Part shown: in pieces, positions 1 through 11,390 of the stretch
Layout: every line of letters begins with the position of its first letter
Numbering within the stretch: position 1 is the stretch's first letter
Assembly (NCBI GenBank): GCA_003024785.1
Contig: PUQB01000553.1
Span: 104,441-168,440, forward strand
Length of the DNA: 64,000 bases
DNA from: Selaginella tamariscina
Taxonomy: Eukaryota; Streptophyta; Lycopodiopsida; Selaginellales; Selaginellaceae
Direction of reading: 5' to 3'
Notes under the pieces: model-generated
Seen by the model: the letters and a program-made list of their open reading frames with translations, nothing else
What the model was told of the DNA's origin: nothing
The model's database searches: none
Translations under genes and position numbers: made by a program

Positions 1-99
1 TTATTGGTGGTTGCACAACACCAACTAGATGCCTAGACTTACCTACTGGCATGTCCTCGAGCCATGTCCTTAGTGTCCTTGGCCCACCTCATAATGCTT

Positions 100-560
100 A
101 AGATATGTGGTGGCTTCCTTCTTCTTGAGCCCTAGTGTGGCTATCATTGCGTCCCTAAGCTCGGTGGCCCCCTGCAACTTGGTTGCGATGTCTACGTCTT
201 GTTCCTAAGCTTGTGCAAGATGTGCTTTGAGTTCATCCATCCGTTCTTGCACTTGTTGTAGCTCTTCCTTCTTTTCCTTGATATGTTGTTTTTGGCTACC
301 CACGTCCCCTTCCAACTCCTTCACTATGCTTGCCATTGCTACCAAATCGTAGGCATCCTTGAGCTTCCCTTCCTTTTGCTCTAGGCTGTTACCAAGCTCT
401 TGGGCTTGTTGGGATTTGTTCCTGTTGGAGTTGCTCGTGGTTGTGTTGGAGTTGCTTGTGGTTGTGCTTGACTTCTCCGAAGGTCCTCATGCTTCTTCAG
501 GAGTTCATCAAATGCGGCAATTACCGAGACACAATTATGTTACATAAATGCTAGCTCCTT
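100..560 (-). pseudogene. Decayed coiled-coil reading frame
   Basis: Read on the minus strand from about 560 down to 100, the translation is rich in Glu, Gln, Lys and Leu with heptad-like spacing (for example QHIKEKKEELQQVQERMDEL), so a coiled coil is likely. The frame is broken by at least one in-frame TAG near 207 and by shifts near 430. I do not recognise the family. It lies downstream of a Ty3/gypsy integrase remnant on the same strand, so it may be an extra reading frame of that element or a gag-like protein of another one. The function is unknown. Confidence 0.3.
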
Positions 561-627
561 CTATGTATGCACTTTCACACTATTGAACACCTTGGAAGAC
601 TTGCACATTGTACTACTTGGGATCTCC

Positions 628-1017
628 TCAGGTGGCCCGGTACCATCCTATGAGCTTCTCCATGATGGCGTCGTGTTCCTCATCTATCCCCTTGAGGTCT
701 AGGTTATTGTAAATTGCCACACCCTCTCTAATCCAAACAAGGGCCTTCGCGAGTTTGTTATGGGCCCCATATGCCCATCTCCTGTTTGGGTGGAAGTGGT
801 GGTAAGTGTCTAATAACCAAACCCTTGACTCTTCTCCTTCGACCTCGAGTTTGGCCGCTGGTGATTGTGGTGGGTTTTGTCCAATGTGTCCAACTGGTTC
901 TTGGGATACATGTGGTGGTTGTTTGATGTGTTCAACTGGTTCTTGGGATACATGTGGTGGTTGTCTGATGTGTCCAATTGGTTCTTGGGTACGTGTGGTG
1001 GGTTTAGAGGTAATCAA
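628..1017 (-). pseudogene. Unrecognised ORF with three 14-residue repeats
   Basis: A 129-codon minus-strand frame. Its first third holds three imperfect 14-residue repeats of the form EPVEHIKQPPHVSQ, followed by a more ordinary globular stretch with several Trp residues (RVWLLDTYHH, ALVWIREGVAIY). The repeats show that the DNA duplicated in whole codons, which argues that this was once coding. No known domain is recognised. Neighbouring frames on the same strand are broken, and the region probably belongs to the decayed element whose integrase lies at 2340-3458. Confidence 0.3.
860..1005. repeat. 42-bp coding minisatellite, about 3 copies
   Basis: Three consecutive copies of a 42-bp unit containing CAACTGGTTCTTGGGATACA, with a few substitutions. 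The period is a multiple of three and encodes the 14-residue repeats of the overlapping minus-strand frame. Confidence 0.75.
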
Positions 1018-1272
1018 GGCCTATTGCAATGGGAATTGTTGAAATGGACTTTGTTGCCAAAGGCCTTTGCTCCTTTTCTCGTGGATTTTTGAACCTCGAC
1101 TACTCTGATTCTAGGGACCCTTTGTCTTGTGCCCTCTTGCGTGATGACTCTTCGACCTCTAGCTACTTTCTCTTTTCTAATTGGCTTTTCCCGAATTGCT
1201 CTCCCTCTTCCGAATGTCATGTGGTATCATTCTAAGCTATGCGGGTATGGGGATCATGACTCGACTAAGTAG

Positions 1273-1697
1273 CTAGGTGATCATGATGTTAATTTGTCCA
1301 ACCATTGAGAGTCTCTGCTTGGTCCCATTCCTAGTTTCGTTGATGCTACAGGTTAGTGCAAGAATCATGTAATGCTTGAGGCAATTTGCCAGGTCCACCT
1401 CGATCCCTCCCATGCAGCACAGGGTGTTCACCAACCATGTGGTGATCCTCCTCTTTGTTCTTCTTGTAAACATAAAGTGATGAGTGCCAAGCATTCATCT
1501 ACCTCTTTTTCCTCATGTAGGTTGAACTTGAACACGGAAATCTCTTTCTTTGCGGGGAACCATTGGTACGTGGGTTCCGAGAGGCCATCTAGTGGCAGCC
1601 CACCCTCTAGTAGCTGGAAGGTCATCACCAAATCGTTGAACGCGCTTCCCCTCAATGTGAATTGAATCTTAAATTGCTTGGTCTTTCCAGTCTCCAA
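1273..1697 (-). pseudogene. Unrecognised broken ORF
   Basis: Two overlapping minus-strand frames (1428-1697 and 1273-1494) look like one protein interrupted by a frameshift near 1450. The first part has alternating hydrophobic and charged residues (FNDLVMTFQLLEGGLPLDGL). I recognise no domain. The location between coiled-coil and integrase remnants on the same strand suggests it is part of a degraded retroelement. Stretch 1698-2339 holds no frame I can support. Confidence 0.25.
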
Positions 1698-2339
1698 CTA
1701 AGCAGATTGGATGAAGTACCTCACCATCACTGAGAACCCTAGATCCTCCACCTATCCCCATGGGAGATTGAAGAATCCAGTAAGCGCATCTTCTTCCTAC
1801 ATTAGGTGGCTCAACTAACTCTTTGAATATGGAGTACTTGGGAGACTAGCTCGGCTATCCTCTCCTATTCTCCATAGGGCACCCATGCTTCTCGGATCAA
1901 TGAAGGCCTAATGTGCTCAGTCCATTCCATGGGCATGGCATCGAAAGTTGAGTGTGCTTGCTATAGAATGAGAAGAGAACATAAGCCCTCTAGCTACTTT
2001 TACCGCCCTTTTAAAGGTGGTTCTAATTGGCATGCCTATCCCTATGTCTTGATTGCACAATGATGGCATTGCCCAACCATCATTGCCTTTGTAGTATGTG
2101 CTTCATGTGTGTGGTCCACTCATGTGGACCTGAGTTGGCCATTCATGTGGTTTCTAAGGACTAGCTCCCTTGCTAGACGCTTGTTGCTCCTACTTGTATC
2201 TCCCCATCGTTTGTTGTCTCTTTGTTTGGTGGTCCGCTATTGTCGCTTCTTTGTGCTAGGGTACCTTGTTTGGGGTTTTCGGCCATGTGAATGTATGGCT
2301 TAAGGTGGTTCTCGTTGACCTTCTATCTGTGGCTATTTG

Positions 2340-3458
2340 ATAAGGCCCAATAGTACCAACCCGTTGTCAAAAACCTGAAGGACCTCATATGGTCCTTTCC
2401 ATCTTGGTTTAAACTTGCCATTCCAAAGTTCTTAAGGCTTCTTATACCACCATACCATTGCCCTAGTTTATACTTTTGGAGCTTTTCTTATTTGTCCCTC
2501 CTTTGTTTTACTTTTTGCTAGTGGGTTTCTCTAGTTAGCTGCACCATGAACGCTCTTTGTTGAGTTGCTCCAGTTGCTCTACCTCTGTTGGGTGACTGCC
2601 GACTCTTTTGTAATTTTGTTTGTCAAGCTTATCTGTAAGCTAGGGATGATGAACTCCAATGGCATGATGACTTTCAAGCCGTATGCCATGTGGAAGGGCA
2701 TGGCTCCAATTGCTAATTTGAAGGTCATTTGGTATGCCCACAAGACAGATGGTAGCATCTCCTTCCATCATTAGGGTTTGTTGTGGTAGAGGTTCCTAAG
2801 GATGGTCACCAATGTCTTGTTGGTGGACTCCACATGTTAGTTCCTTATGGGTAGTAAGCCGTTGATGTGCGGTGTTTGATGATGAATGTGCTGACCAAGT
2901 CATGAACCATTTTGTTGATAAAGTGACTTTCTTGGTCTGACAATAATTCCAACAAACAACCAATGTTCCCATAGATGAACTTGGTCGTTTGCTTCGCCAT
3001 TGTTTCTTTGAGTGCCTTTGCTTTTATTCACTTTGTGGTGTAATCTGTTGGCACCACAATGTACCTAGAATGTGTCGTATGGACCTTTAGATTGATCGAT
3101 CCTACAAAGTTTAGCCCCCACTTCTTGAACGCTAACATCCATACTGATGGGTGGTATTCCATGCCTTTGGTTGGCCATCAGTCGACCAATTCGCTGGTAG
3201 TCATTGTAACTCCTTGCTATTCTTGTGGCATTTTAGAAGATCGTTCATCACAGTCCATATGCAGTATTTTCCTAGTTATTTTCTCCCTCCAAAGTGTCCA
3301 GCACCATGTCTCACATTTATTATGCCAAAATCCCAAGGATTTTCCACCCTAGGGAACATCTTCGGAGGATGTCGTCTCCCCCGCTTATATAGTTGATTTT
3401 TAACCAACTGGAATGGCAAGGTTCTTCCGACAAGGCTGTGTATGTGGCTGGGAAACAT
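2340..3458 (-). pseudogene. Ty3/gypsy integrase remnant
   Basis: Minus-strand translation in several frames gives integrase landmarks in the right order. Near 3370-3450 is the zinc-domain lead-in with LYKRG. At about 2850-3130 is a core with RYIVVPTDYTTK and a later LLSDQESHF (the second catalytic Asp region of the DDE fold). At 2640-2720 is a C-terminal stretch MAYGLKVIMPLEF typical of plant Ty3/gypsy polyproteins. Stops and frameshifts are frequent, so it cannot encode a working enzyme. No LTR is linked to it inside the window. The family is clear but the lineage is not. Confidence 0.65.
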
Positions 3459-3737
3459 CCTTAAGAGTCAATTGAATCCCTCGTGTGGTAGTGCGGCATA
3501 TTGGTTGTTGCCACTCTAGTAACTCTATATTGTCTGTTGGCATGCTGGTTCATGATAGGCACATTATTCCATTGTGGCTTTAAAGAAGTTGGCATCTGGT
3601 ATGTTAAGCATCGGTGTAGATTTGGGTCATTTGTCGCTCGGTATCCTAGTTAGAAGATTAGGAGAGATATGTAACTTACACAAGCTGTTGAGCTTTGCAT
3701 GGCCAGAGAATGCAAGGTCATAGCATCGACTCTGTTG

Positions 3738-4114
3738 TGTCAAGCCACGACCCAAGAGCATGATAAGAACAAGGAGGCTTGACTTCAAAAACAAGGCAAG
3801 AACAAGGAACAAGACAAGAACAAGGAACAAGACAAGAACAAGGAACAAGATAAGAACAAGGAACAAGATAAGAAAAGGAACAGGATAAGAATGATCATAG
3901 AATAACTGGTGTTGATAATAACTAATTGTAAACAATTAGGTTGGAGCTAATCTAGGCATGAGCTAAAATAATGACCTTTATCATATAGGTATATCTTGTA
4001 AGCATATCCTATTGGTATATCATGTAGGTATATCTTATAGGAATATCTTGTATCCCGTATCCTATATCCTGTATTATGTAGGTCGTATCCTATATTCTAT
4101 ATCAGGTCGTGACA
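3738..4114 (-). repeat. 3' LTR of element A (377 bp)
   Basis: Written on the plus strand it begins TGTCAAGCCACGACCC and ends ATCAGGTCGTGACA, so the ends are TG..CA with a short inverted match. It contains an 18-bp minisatellite of the form AACAAGGAACAAGACAAG (about 3780-3890) and a second array of 14-16 bp TATCCTATAGG-like units (about 3985-4095). Related LTRs at 17004, 21833 and 26151 differ mostly by the size of these arrays. Confidence 0.8.
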
Positions 4115-4125
4115 GCACCTACTCC

Positions 4126-4563
4126 TTAAGGATAAGTTCCACGAGTCTTGGGACTTGATTTAGCAGGATAACATTGATGGAAGGCAGCAACCTTAGAAAA
4201 AGCATAGAATAAATTGAATGCAGGTTCCCAAGTGTGATCGGTAGGCAAATAACCTTTCCAATCCATTAAGTATTGAAGTTGGCAGCGATGAAGACGAGAA
4301 TTAAGGATGGTTGCAACTTTGTACTCAGGTTCATCATCAATGACCACAGGAGGGGGAGGAGAAGAAGCATGACCAAGAATAGAAGAAGGATGATACGGTT
4401 CCAACAAAGAGGTGTGAAACATAGGATGAAGTTTCACAGTAGATGGTAGCTCTAGTCGGAAAGCTACATGATTGACCTCAGCTGCAATTCTGTAAGGGCC
4501 CAATTGTTGAAAATCCAACTTAGAAGAAGGCCTGTTGGTGCGAATATGCCGACAAGAAGCCAC
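4126..4563 (-). pseudogene. Integrase C-terminus and chromodomain of element A
   Basis: A 145-codon open frame. It begins in the integrase C-terminal barrel (LGPYRIAAEVNHVAFRLELP, then HPMFHTSLLEPYHP) and continues into a chromodomain (EYKVATILNSR, then LQYLMDWKGYLP and HTWEP). Chromodomains of this type target chromovirus integration to methylated-histone chromatin. It ends just upstream of the polypurine tract and LTR, the expected place. It is intact as a segment but joined to broken upstream pol frames. A near-identical segment lies in element B at 22610-23121. Confidence 0.8.
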
Positions 4564-5692
4564 ACGAGATCTCCAATCTTGTACGCAGGTGTCGACTGAC
4601 GATGAGCATCAGCATGACGCTTGTACCGTTCTTGTGCCTGCTGAAGATGAACTAATGAAGATGCTGGAGATAATCCTGTACTGTAGGATCGGAAGAAGGA
4701 GAAGCATGAGGAGCAAAGTCAAAACGTGGATGGTAGCCTATAAGAGCGAAGAAAGGTGTCTGACTTGTAGATGCGTGAAGGGAGTTGTTGTAAGCAAACT
4801 TTGCCATAGGAAGAAGGTCCAACTAGTTGTCTTGTTGGTAACTGATGAAGCAGCAAAGATACTGTTCCAAGGTTTGAATCGTGCATTCTGACTGCCCATT
4901 ATTTTGCGGATGATATCCTGAAGAAAGATCTGCTTTAACTTGTAGACTTTGGAGAAGCTCTTGCCAAAATCTGGACATGAATTGTGGGCCTCGATCAGAA
5001 ACAATGCTCTCATGAAGACCATGATGTCAAAACACTTCACAGATCACCAACTCAACAGTTGTCTAGCTTGTAGCCGTCTTGTTACAGGGTAGGAAATGAA
5101 CCTGTTTGGTGAAACGGTCAACCATCACAAGAACTGTATCAAATCCATGAGAAGGAGGAAGATCTGTGAGGAAATCCATAAAAATGGATCTCCAAGGAGC
5201 AGAAGGAACAAGAAGAGGACGGAGAAGATCAAAGGGCGCGTGATGAGGCATCTTCGACCTATTGCAGGTGTCACAATTCCGTACAAACTTTTCCACAAAA
5301 CCTTGCAACCCAAGCCACCAATAGTTGCGAGTCACCAACTCAACTGTCTTGGCCATACCAAAATGTCCTGTAGCCTGGGTATCATGACAGTTCTGTGCCA
5401 CACAAGTCTTGTAAATACCAATAGGAATGTATAGGAGACCTTCCTGGTACAAGAGTTCATCCTGTATGGAAAACAACTTGTAGTCTGTACGGGAACTAGA
5501 GGAAGAGGAGCTTGTGTCAAGACTAATGTGTGAGAACACATTCTTTGCCAAGTCATTTGTAGCCAATTGCAGACAGATGCCCTGTAAAGTGTAGAACCTG
5601 TAGTACCGCAAGCCGAAATTGATCAGGACCCAATAACACTTGCTTTTGATAGTCATATGCAGGGTCGGTGTAAGGTAAGAGTGCCTAGACAA
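4564..5692 (-). pseudogene. Integrase zinc domain and catalytic core, element A
   Basis: Frame 5063-5692 carries the HHCC zinc region (NCHDTQATGHFG, then FVRNCDTCNRSK) and the start of the DDE core (IFMDFLTDLPPSHGFDTVLV, the first catalytic Asp). The rest of the core continues in a different frame across about 4740-5040, where the opposite-phase translation gives the second Asp and the HPQ region. Several frameshifts separate these parts. The family role is to insert the cDNA into host DNA, but this copy is inactive. Confidence 0.75.
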
Positions 5693-5699
5693 TGCATCC

Positions 5700-6958
5700 G
5701 CTTTGGCATTCTAAAACCAGGCCTGTAGACAATGACAAAATCAAAACGTGATAGAAATTTCACCCACCTAACCTATTGCCGATTGAGAACTCGAGCCATT
5801 TGAAAAAACTCCAGGTTTTGTGATTCATAAGAATTTATATAAGATGCACAACACCTTCTAGGAAGTGCCGCCACTCGTCAAACAAATCCACAATGGCCTT
5901 GAGTTCCTTGTCATGAATCTCATAATTGATCTTTACCGAAAGGAACTTATGAGAGTGAAAGGCTACAGGATGGAGTAACTTATCTTCTTCAACTTGTAAT
6001 AAGATAGAACTACTACAAAGTCCGAAGCATTTGCTTCAACAAAGAAGGGATGAGAAGGATCAAGATGTGTTAAAATCGGAGTTGTTGTGAAGGCGTTCTT
6101 GAGTGCTGTGAATGCATGTTCTGCCTTGTCGGACAAGAGAAATCCCCTGTGCGCTTGATGATTCCGTGAGTGGAAGTACACGCTTGGAAAAGTCCTGTAT
6201 GAATCGCCTGTAGAAATTTGGGAAGCCAAGGAAACATTGTACGTCTTGTACAAACTTAGGCCTCTCCCACTCCACGACAGTCTTCACTTTGTGCATGTCC
6301 ATTGAGATGCTAGTAGGAGAGACGATGTAGCCCAAGAACTCCACAGTATCCCTGTCAAAAAAACACTTCTCCAACTTCGCATACAGGCCATGCTCGCAAA
6401 GCTTCTGTAAAACTAATCGTACATGCTTGTCATGTGCCTGGTCCTTGAAGAAAATCAGGATGTCATCAAGGTAGATCACCATAAATTGATCAAGAAGTCG
6501 TAAAAGATGTCGTTCACCATGTGTTGGAATACAGCTGGGGCATTTGTAAGTCCGAAAGGCATCATCGTGTACTCAAAATGTCCATACCTTGTACGAAAGG
6601 CAGTCTTTCACTCATCGCCTAGACAAATCCGTACAAGATTGTAGGTCTTGCATAAGTCGATCTTCATGAACACCTTTGCTCCTCGTAGCCGATCGAGAAA
6701 TTCCGGGATCAATGGCAACGGGTACTGGTTCCAGATGGTGACTTGATTCAAACCCCTGTAGTCCACAACCAAATGCAAACTCCCATCTTTCTTCTTGACA
6801 AAGAAGATAGGTGCTCCTGCAGGGGACTTTGAGTGACGAATGGAGCCGGATGCCAAGTTGTTCTCAATGTACTGGTAAAGAACTCCAATTCTGTAGGTGA
6901 CAATGCATAAATCGGTCCGAACGGTGGAGTCTTCCCTTCCGCAAGATCGATAAGACAT
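5700..6958 (-). pseudogene. Reverse transcriptase and RNase H remnant, element A
   Basis: Frame 6608-6958 gives the RT palm start (PAGAPIFFVKKKDGSLHLVVD, YPLPLIPEFLDRL). Frame 6060-6482 starts at the YLDDIL catalytic motif and runs through FLGYIVSPTSIS and the connection domain. Frame 5963-6253 and the broken stretch down to 5700 give RNase H ([14 protein letters not shown], then HKTWSFF). At least four frameshifts break the polyprotein, so it is dead. Element B lacks this whole segment. Confidence 0.8.
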
Positions 6959-7590
6959 CGTAGACCTGTGAACAGGAAGAACTGCAGCCTTATGCTTATT
7001 AAAAACGTCCTGAAAGGAGTGATACTTGGATGGTAGGGAAGAAGTAGGAGAAGGAAAAGAAGATTAAAAACAGGAGAGTCAGATACAGGAAAGGTAGAAG
7101 AGGATGTAGGAGTTACTTGAAAAGTAAAAAGATGAAAAGGAGTAAGATCAGTGGCAAATTCATGCATAGTAATGGTAAGAAAGTGGAGAGGAGAAAGAGG
7201 GAGCTGTGAATGAAAAAGAGGAAGGATCTTGTGGGATGGAACAAAAGCAGAGTAATGAAAAGAGGCAAGATTGGGGAAAACCTATGCTGATGTTGATGAG
7301 TGTACAAGATTCGAAGAACCCTGTACAGAAGTTCATGAATGCACATGAGTGAGAAGAGCATGTGAATGTGCTGACGAACTGACAGGAGTGGATCCTGTCG
7401 AGAAGGAACTTTCGACACTGATACTGGAGCAAGCACGGTCAATCCTATAGCTTGTACTACCTCAGACACTAAGGTCATATCCTGCACGTAGGAAGGTACT
7501 ACATGATTAATCCTGGCTACTGGAGAGGAAAACGTGGGCGTCCTAGACCTCTAGTCGATCTGAGGATTTGCAACCATGAACCATGGCATG
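6959..7590 (-). other. Protease-to-RT linker remnant of element A
   Basis: Low-complexity minus-strand frames rich in Phe, Leu and Ser. Around 7290-7480 the sequence resembles one unit of the 120-bp repeat seen in element B (24204-24625), and 7440-7590 matches the stretch before element B's protease. No intact domain. It ends at 7590 against element C. Confidence 0.5.
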
Positions 7591-8510
7591 TGTTATAGTT
7601 TTTACTATGACTCGACCCTTTACTTTGGGGTTTGACTGTTGTTACTACCGAGTTGTGTGACAAACCTTAGATGTAGTAGGAAACAGACCTTAGTGCACTT
7701 GGGTATCTAATGATGGTTCGGCCAGGTGTCATTAGGTATTTGCAAGAAACTCTAGGCGAAGCTAAACTTACCTTCTAGAAACTCTCCCTCGGTTTGACAT
7801 TCCAGGTTTAGGTTCTTTGCAAAGTATAGCTTGTCAAAATAAGGGTTAGGACACCCCTAGGGTTACCTAACCCCCCTAGGGGTTAGGTTTAGGGTTAGGT
7901 TAGGACAACCATTTTCTCTAAGGGCTGGCATTTCCGTGCCAGCCCACTTACTCATTTAGGTAAACAGGGGGGGGGGGGTCCGTCACATAAATAAGGTAGA
8001 GTATATGTAGTGAGGCTTCCTGGGTTCAAAAGAGAGCTCGTTAACCTCCTACCGGTGCAAGCTAAGCTTGTGTCGTCAAGGTGCAACCCTCGTTGTGCCG
8101 CCCAAACTTCCACACGACAGGGGTACAACCCACCCTAGGGTTAGACTATCCTTATCGTTGGCAGGATCTTGCCTTTGAGATAGGGCACGTCACTTCCAAG
8201 GAGTTAGTCAGATTCCTTGGTCCGAAAACCTGCTCGCAAGCTCAAAGGCATTGCCCGAGTTCACGTTCCGCAAACTAGTGGTTGAGGCCTTGCTCCGGCC
8301 GCCTCAACCACGCCAAGCTAGGAACGACACCTAAAGCTCGGCTAGTCCGTGTATCCTGATTCACAAGGTGAGTCTCGTTGGGACTTAGTCAGTTAGGGGT
8401 TGAGTTCCTAATACGGGTTACTTTACCAGATTCCGTGGGGTTCCAGAGAGGGGATTCCAGGGTTGGCACCTGGCAAGCCGCCTTTGTGGCACCAGGTAAA
8501 AACTCTGACA
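7591..8510 (+). repeat. 5' LTR of element C (920 bp)
   Basis: It begins TGTTATAGTTTTTACTATGA directly after element A sequence and ends ACTCTGACA directly before the primer binding site. It contains a cluster of GGGTTAGG/CCCTAGG-like repeats (7848-7910) and an 11-G run near 7969. No second copy is in the window, so age by LTR divergence cannot be estimated. Confidence 0.75.
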
Positions 8511-8527
8511 ATTGGTATCGGAGCAAG
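8511..8527 (+). other. tRNA-iMet primer binding site of element C
   Basis: ATTGGTATCGGAGCAAG follows the LTR end. TGGTATCGGAGC differs at one base from TGGTATCAGAGC, the site complementary to the 3' end of plant initiator tRNA-Met used by most plant Ty3/gypsy elements. Confidence 0.8.
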
Positions 8528-8823
8528 TTCTCTGCGGTCAGTAGGACTGCCTTAAGTCGTAGGGTGTTTCAATGTTTAGATAACTCTAAATTCTTGACTC
8601 TATTGACATGTCTGTATTCTGCGCAGAGAGTTTGATCCTGTGAGTTGTCAAACTTCGGAGAACACTTGCTCAGTGAGTCGGCGTGAGATTCTAGGTATGT
8701 CCGAAAGTCTTATGCTAGTTTAAGCTGATGTGTGTGGGTGTACAACCTGTGCAGGGTGTTTCCAATTTCACATTGGGAATATTCCAAGCATATTCTCCGA
8801 GTGTTGAAACTAGGGTTCAATAC

Positions 8824-9581
8824 GATGAGCAAAAGAAAGCAACCAGAGCCTGAGGCAGAGAGGGCTGTCGCAGAGGCTCAAAATGAGGAGATGGATGAGG
8901 CTGATCCAGGTCGACCCCCTAGGTTAGACAACGACCTGGTTGGCGAGAAATAATGATGGATGCCCTAAACGAACTTCGAGGGGATGTTTGGGGTTGAACG
9001 ACCGAATCGATAATGTTGCCGTTCGGATTCCAACGAATACTGCAGTGCCAGATGTTCCGCAACCAGACACACGGAAAAAGAAGAAGAAGCATGACTCAGA
9101 GTCAGGTTCCTCTGAATCAGATTCTTCGACGGAAGTAGGTGGTGGAGGTCCCAGTAAATTCAAACCGGTAAAGCCTTCGAATTTCATGGGTTCAAAGGAT
9201 TACAAGGTTTTGGATGACTGGTTGTATGATATGGAAAGCTATTTCGAGGCTGCTTCCGTGAGAAAGACAGAAAAGGTTGCATGTGCCAAGCAGTTTCTTA
9301 AAGAAGAAGCTAAGACTTGGTGGCGAATTGTTGAAGGTGAACGTGGATACCGAAACAGCTGGAAGCACATGAAAAAGGAGATCAAAAAGCAGTATATGCC
9401 GGATGATCTCGGTTTGCGATTGCGTGCTGACCTGGCACTTTGTCAACAGGGAGTTCGGGGAAGTCCAATGGACCACGTTTATCGATTCGAAAGTGTACGG
9501 CGATTGGTGCCAAATATGAGCGATGATGAAGCTCGAAGTTGCTTCATGGCTAGCTTGAATGAGAAACGCGAAGAATCTTAA
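8824..9581 (+). pseudogene. Gag of element C
   Basis: It starts at ATG 8824 (MSKRKQPEPEAERAV), shifts frame near 8940, and continues to 9581. There is a Lys run followed by an acidic/serine linker at about residues 45-75, then a capsid-like retrotrans_gag segment (LDDWLYDMESYFEAAS, CAKQFLKEEAKTWWR, MKKEIKKQYMPDDL). After 9581 the frame is lost again before the zinc knuckle. In the family this protein packages element RNA. At least two frameshifts make the copy non-functional. Confidence 0.75.
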
Positions 9582-9889
9582 GGTACAAGCCAACAAGCTA
9601 TCGGGAATGTCAAGAGGCAGCTCAAAAGGTTGCTTATGGCATGTCGTTAGAAGACTTGTACAAAGGGGAGGAAGCAAAACCTAAATCAAGGAGTTTCCTC
9701 CAAAGTCTGGGTTAGAAGGTTTGATAGGCGACCAGATCAATCGCCATCAATTCGAAGTGCAAGTCCCTTTGTCGGCAGTTCCAAGTTTTCGGACACATCA
9801 AGACCCACCGGATTTCGGAAACCATTGGCGTTACCACCTCCTCAGCAGGCCAAAGGATCGGCTCCAAAGTCTGCTCCCCCGCGTTCCGC

Positions 9890-10479
9890 AGGCGGGGTGT
9901 GAAATGTTATAATTGTAACAAGCCTGGTCATTTTGCTAAAGAGTGTCGGCACCCTCACAACAATCAGGACATTTCAAGGCGATGGTAGAAGAGGAAGTTG
10001 CTGAACCAGAAACGCTTGAAGATCCGGAAGATGAGTCAGAAGAGGTAATGTTGTGCCAGACACAACCTGCCTTATTCGCTATTCAAGACAAAACTGACCC
10101 TTTGCTATATTTGACAGGAAGGATACGAGGGGACCGAGTCCGAATGATGATCGATACTGGAGCAACATACAACTTCATATCGACTAGTCTAGCTCGTCGA
10201 TTGAATTTGGATGTAATAAAGATGTGTGAAATAAAGATCAATTTTGGCAAAGGTTCTCAAAATACTAATAATATAGCAAGGGCAGTTCCTGTCCAAATCA
10301 AAGATTGGAAGGCTAAGCTAGACTTAGTTGTCTTGAATATGACGGGGTTTGACTTTGTTTTGGGTATGGAATGGTTCCATAAACATGTAATCGAAATGAG
10401 GGGTTCCGGAGATAATCGAATCACGCTTGCAGCAGATAAAGAGACATTAAAAAACACGCTCAATGGAAACGCTAACTGA
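9890..10479 (+). pseudogene. Zinc knuckle and aspartic protease of element C
   Basis: A CCHC knuckle CYNCNKPGHFAKEC is encoded at 9905-9946 (C-x2-C-x4-H-x4-C). It runs in a different frame from the following ORF, so a frameshift lies near 9945. The ORF to 10479 holds a retropepsin: the catalytic loop MMIDTGATYNFI near 10147-10180 and the later VLGMEWF flap/hydrophobic motif. The catalytic Asp is kept. The protease would cleave the polyprotein. It ends in a stop before the RT frame. Confidence 0.8.
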
Positions 10480-10689
10480 TAAGGATTGGAATCCTATGTT
10501 CCTTACCTTAACTCAGTTGCGTAAGGCAGTTAGACATCGGGAACGTGTGTTTCTTGCAATGGTTTTGGATACTGGTGAAGTCAAAATAGGAGATGGTCAA
10601 GAATTGTTCCTGAACCTATTTTGGAAGTCTTGAACATGTTTAAGGATGTGTTGCCAGAAGACTTGCCCCGAGTTACCTCCACGTCGAGC

Positions 10690-11390
10690 TGTGGACCACA
10701 GATAGAGTTTTGCCAGGTTCGTCTCCACCGGCAAGAGCCCCATATCGGTTGAATCCTCAAGAGTTAGTAGAATTGAAGAGACAGCTGACAGAATTGATTG
10801 GTCGAGGACACATTCGACCTAGTCGATCCGTATGGTGCACCTATCTTGTTTGTAATGAAAAAGGATGGTACGATGCGAATGTGTGTGGACTATCGAGCGC
10901 TGAACGCGATAACTATCAAAAATAAGTATCCTCTTCCACGAGTGGACGACTTATTTGATAGGCTATCAAAAGCAAAGTATTTTTCAAGAATAGACTTGAG
11001 ATCGGGTACCATCAGATTCGGGTAGCAGAGAATGACATTGAGAAGACCGCTTTTCGAACGCGTTATGGATCATTTGAGTTTCTAGTCTTGCCATTCGGGT
11101 TGTGCAATGCTCCAGCAACTTTTTGCACAATGATGGATGATGTGTTTAGAGACTATCTAGACGAGTTCGTAGTGGTGTATATTGATGACATTCTGATTTT
11201 CAGTTCGACAATTGAAGAACATGTGGAACACTTAGAAAAAGTGTTTCAGAGGTTGAGAGAGAACCAGTTGTATGCTAAAGAAAGCAAGTGCGCATTTGGT
11301 CAAACCAAGATAGATTTCTTGGGACACTTGATCTCAGGTGGGGAGGTTGCCATGGACCCAAAGAAAATTCAAGCTATTACGAGTGGATGA
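10690..11390 (+). pseudogene. Reverse transcriptase of element C
   Basis: Three overlapping frames together give a complete RT palm and fingers: [61 protein letters not shown] and the catalytic VVYIDDILIFSS at about 11174-11209, then IDFLGHLISGGEVAMDPKK. Frameshifts lie near 10840 and 11020, and the last frame stops at 11390. All catalytic Asp residues are present. Confidence 0.85.

Larger units (their letters stand above)
3738..7590 (-). mobile_element. Ty3/gypsy chromodomain retrotransposon A, truncated
   Basis: On the minus strand this element ends in an LTR (3738-4114), preceded by integrase with chromodomain, RNase H and reverse transcriptase remnants. It is close in sequence to element B at 21833-26460: the same chromodomain, the same LTR ends (TGTCAAGCCACGA to GTCGTGACA), and a matching stretch just before the protease (7562-7590 against about 24731-24760). 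It stops abruptly at 7590, where the 5' LTR of element C begins, so its gag, protease and 5' LTR are missing. All coding parts are broken. Confidence 0.75.

Noticed and set aside
3627-3935. A hydrophobic Leu/Val/Phe-rich minus-strand protein with apparent membrane segments
   Set aside because: It is the translation of the 18-bp minisatellite inside the LTR of element A.
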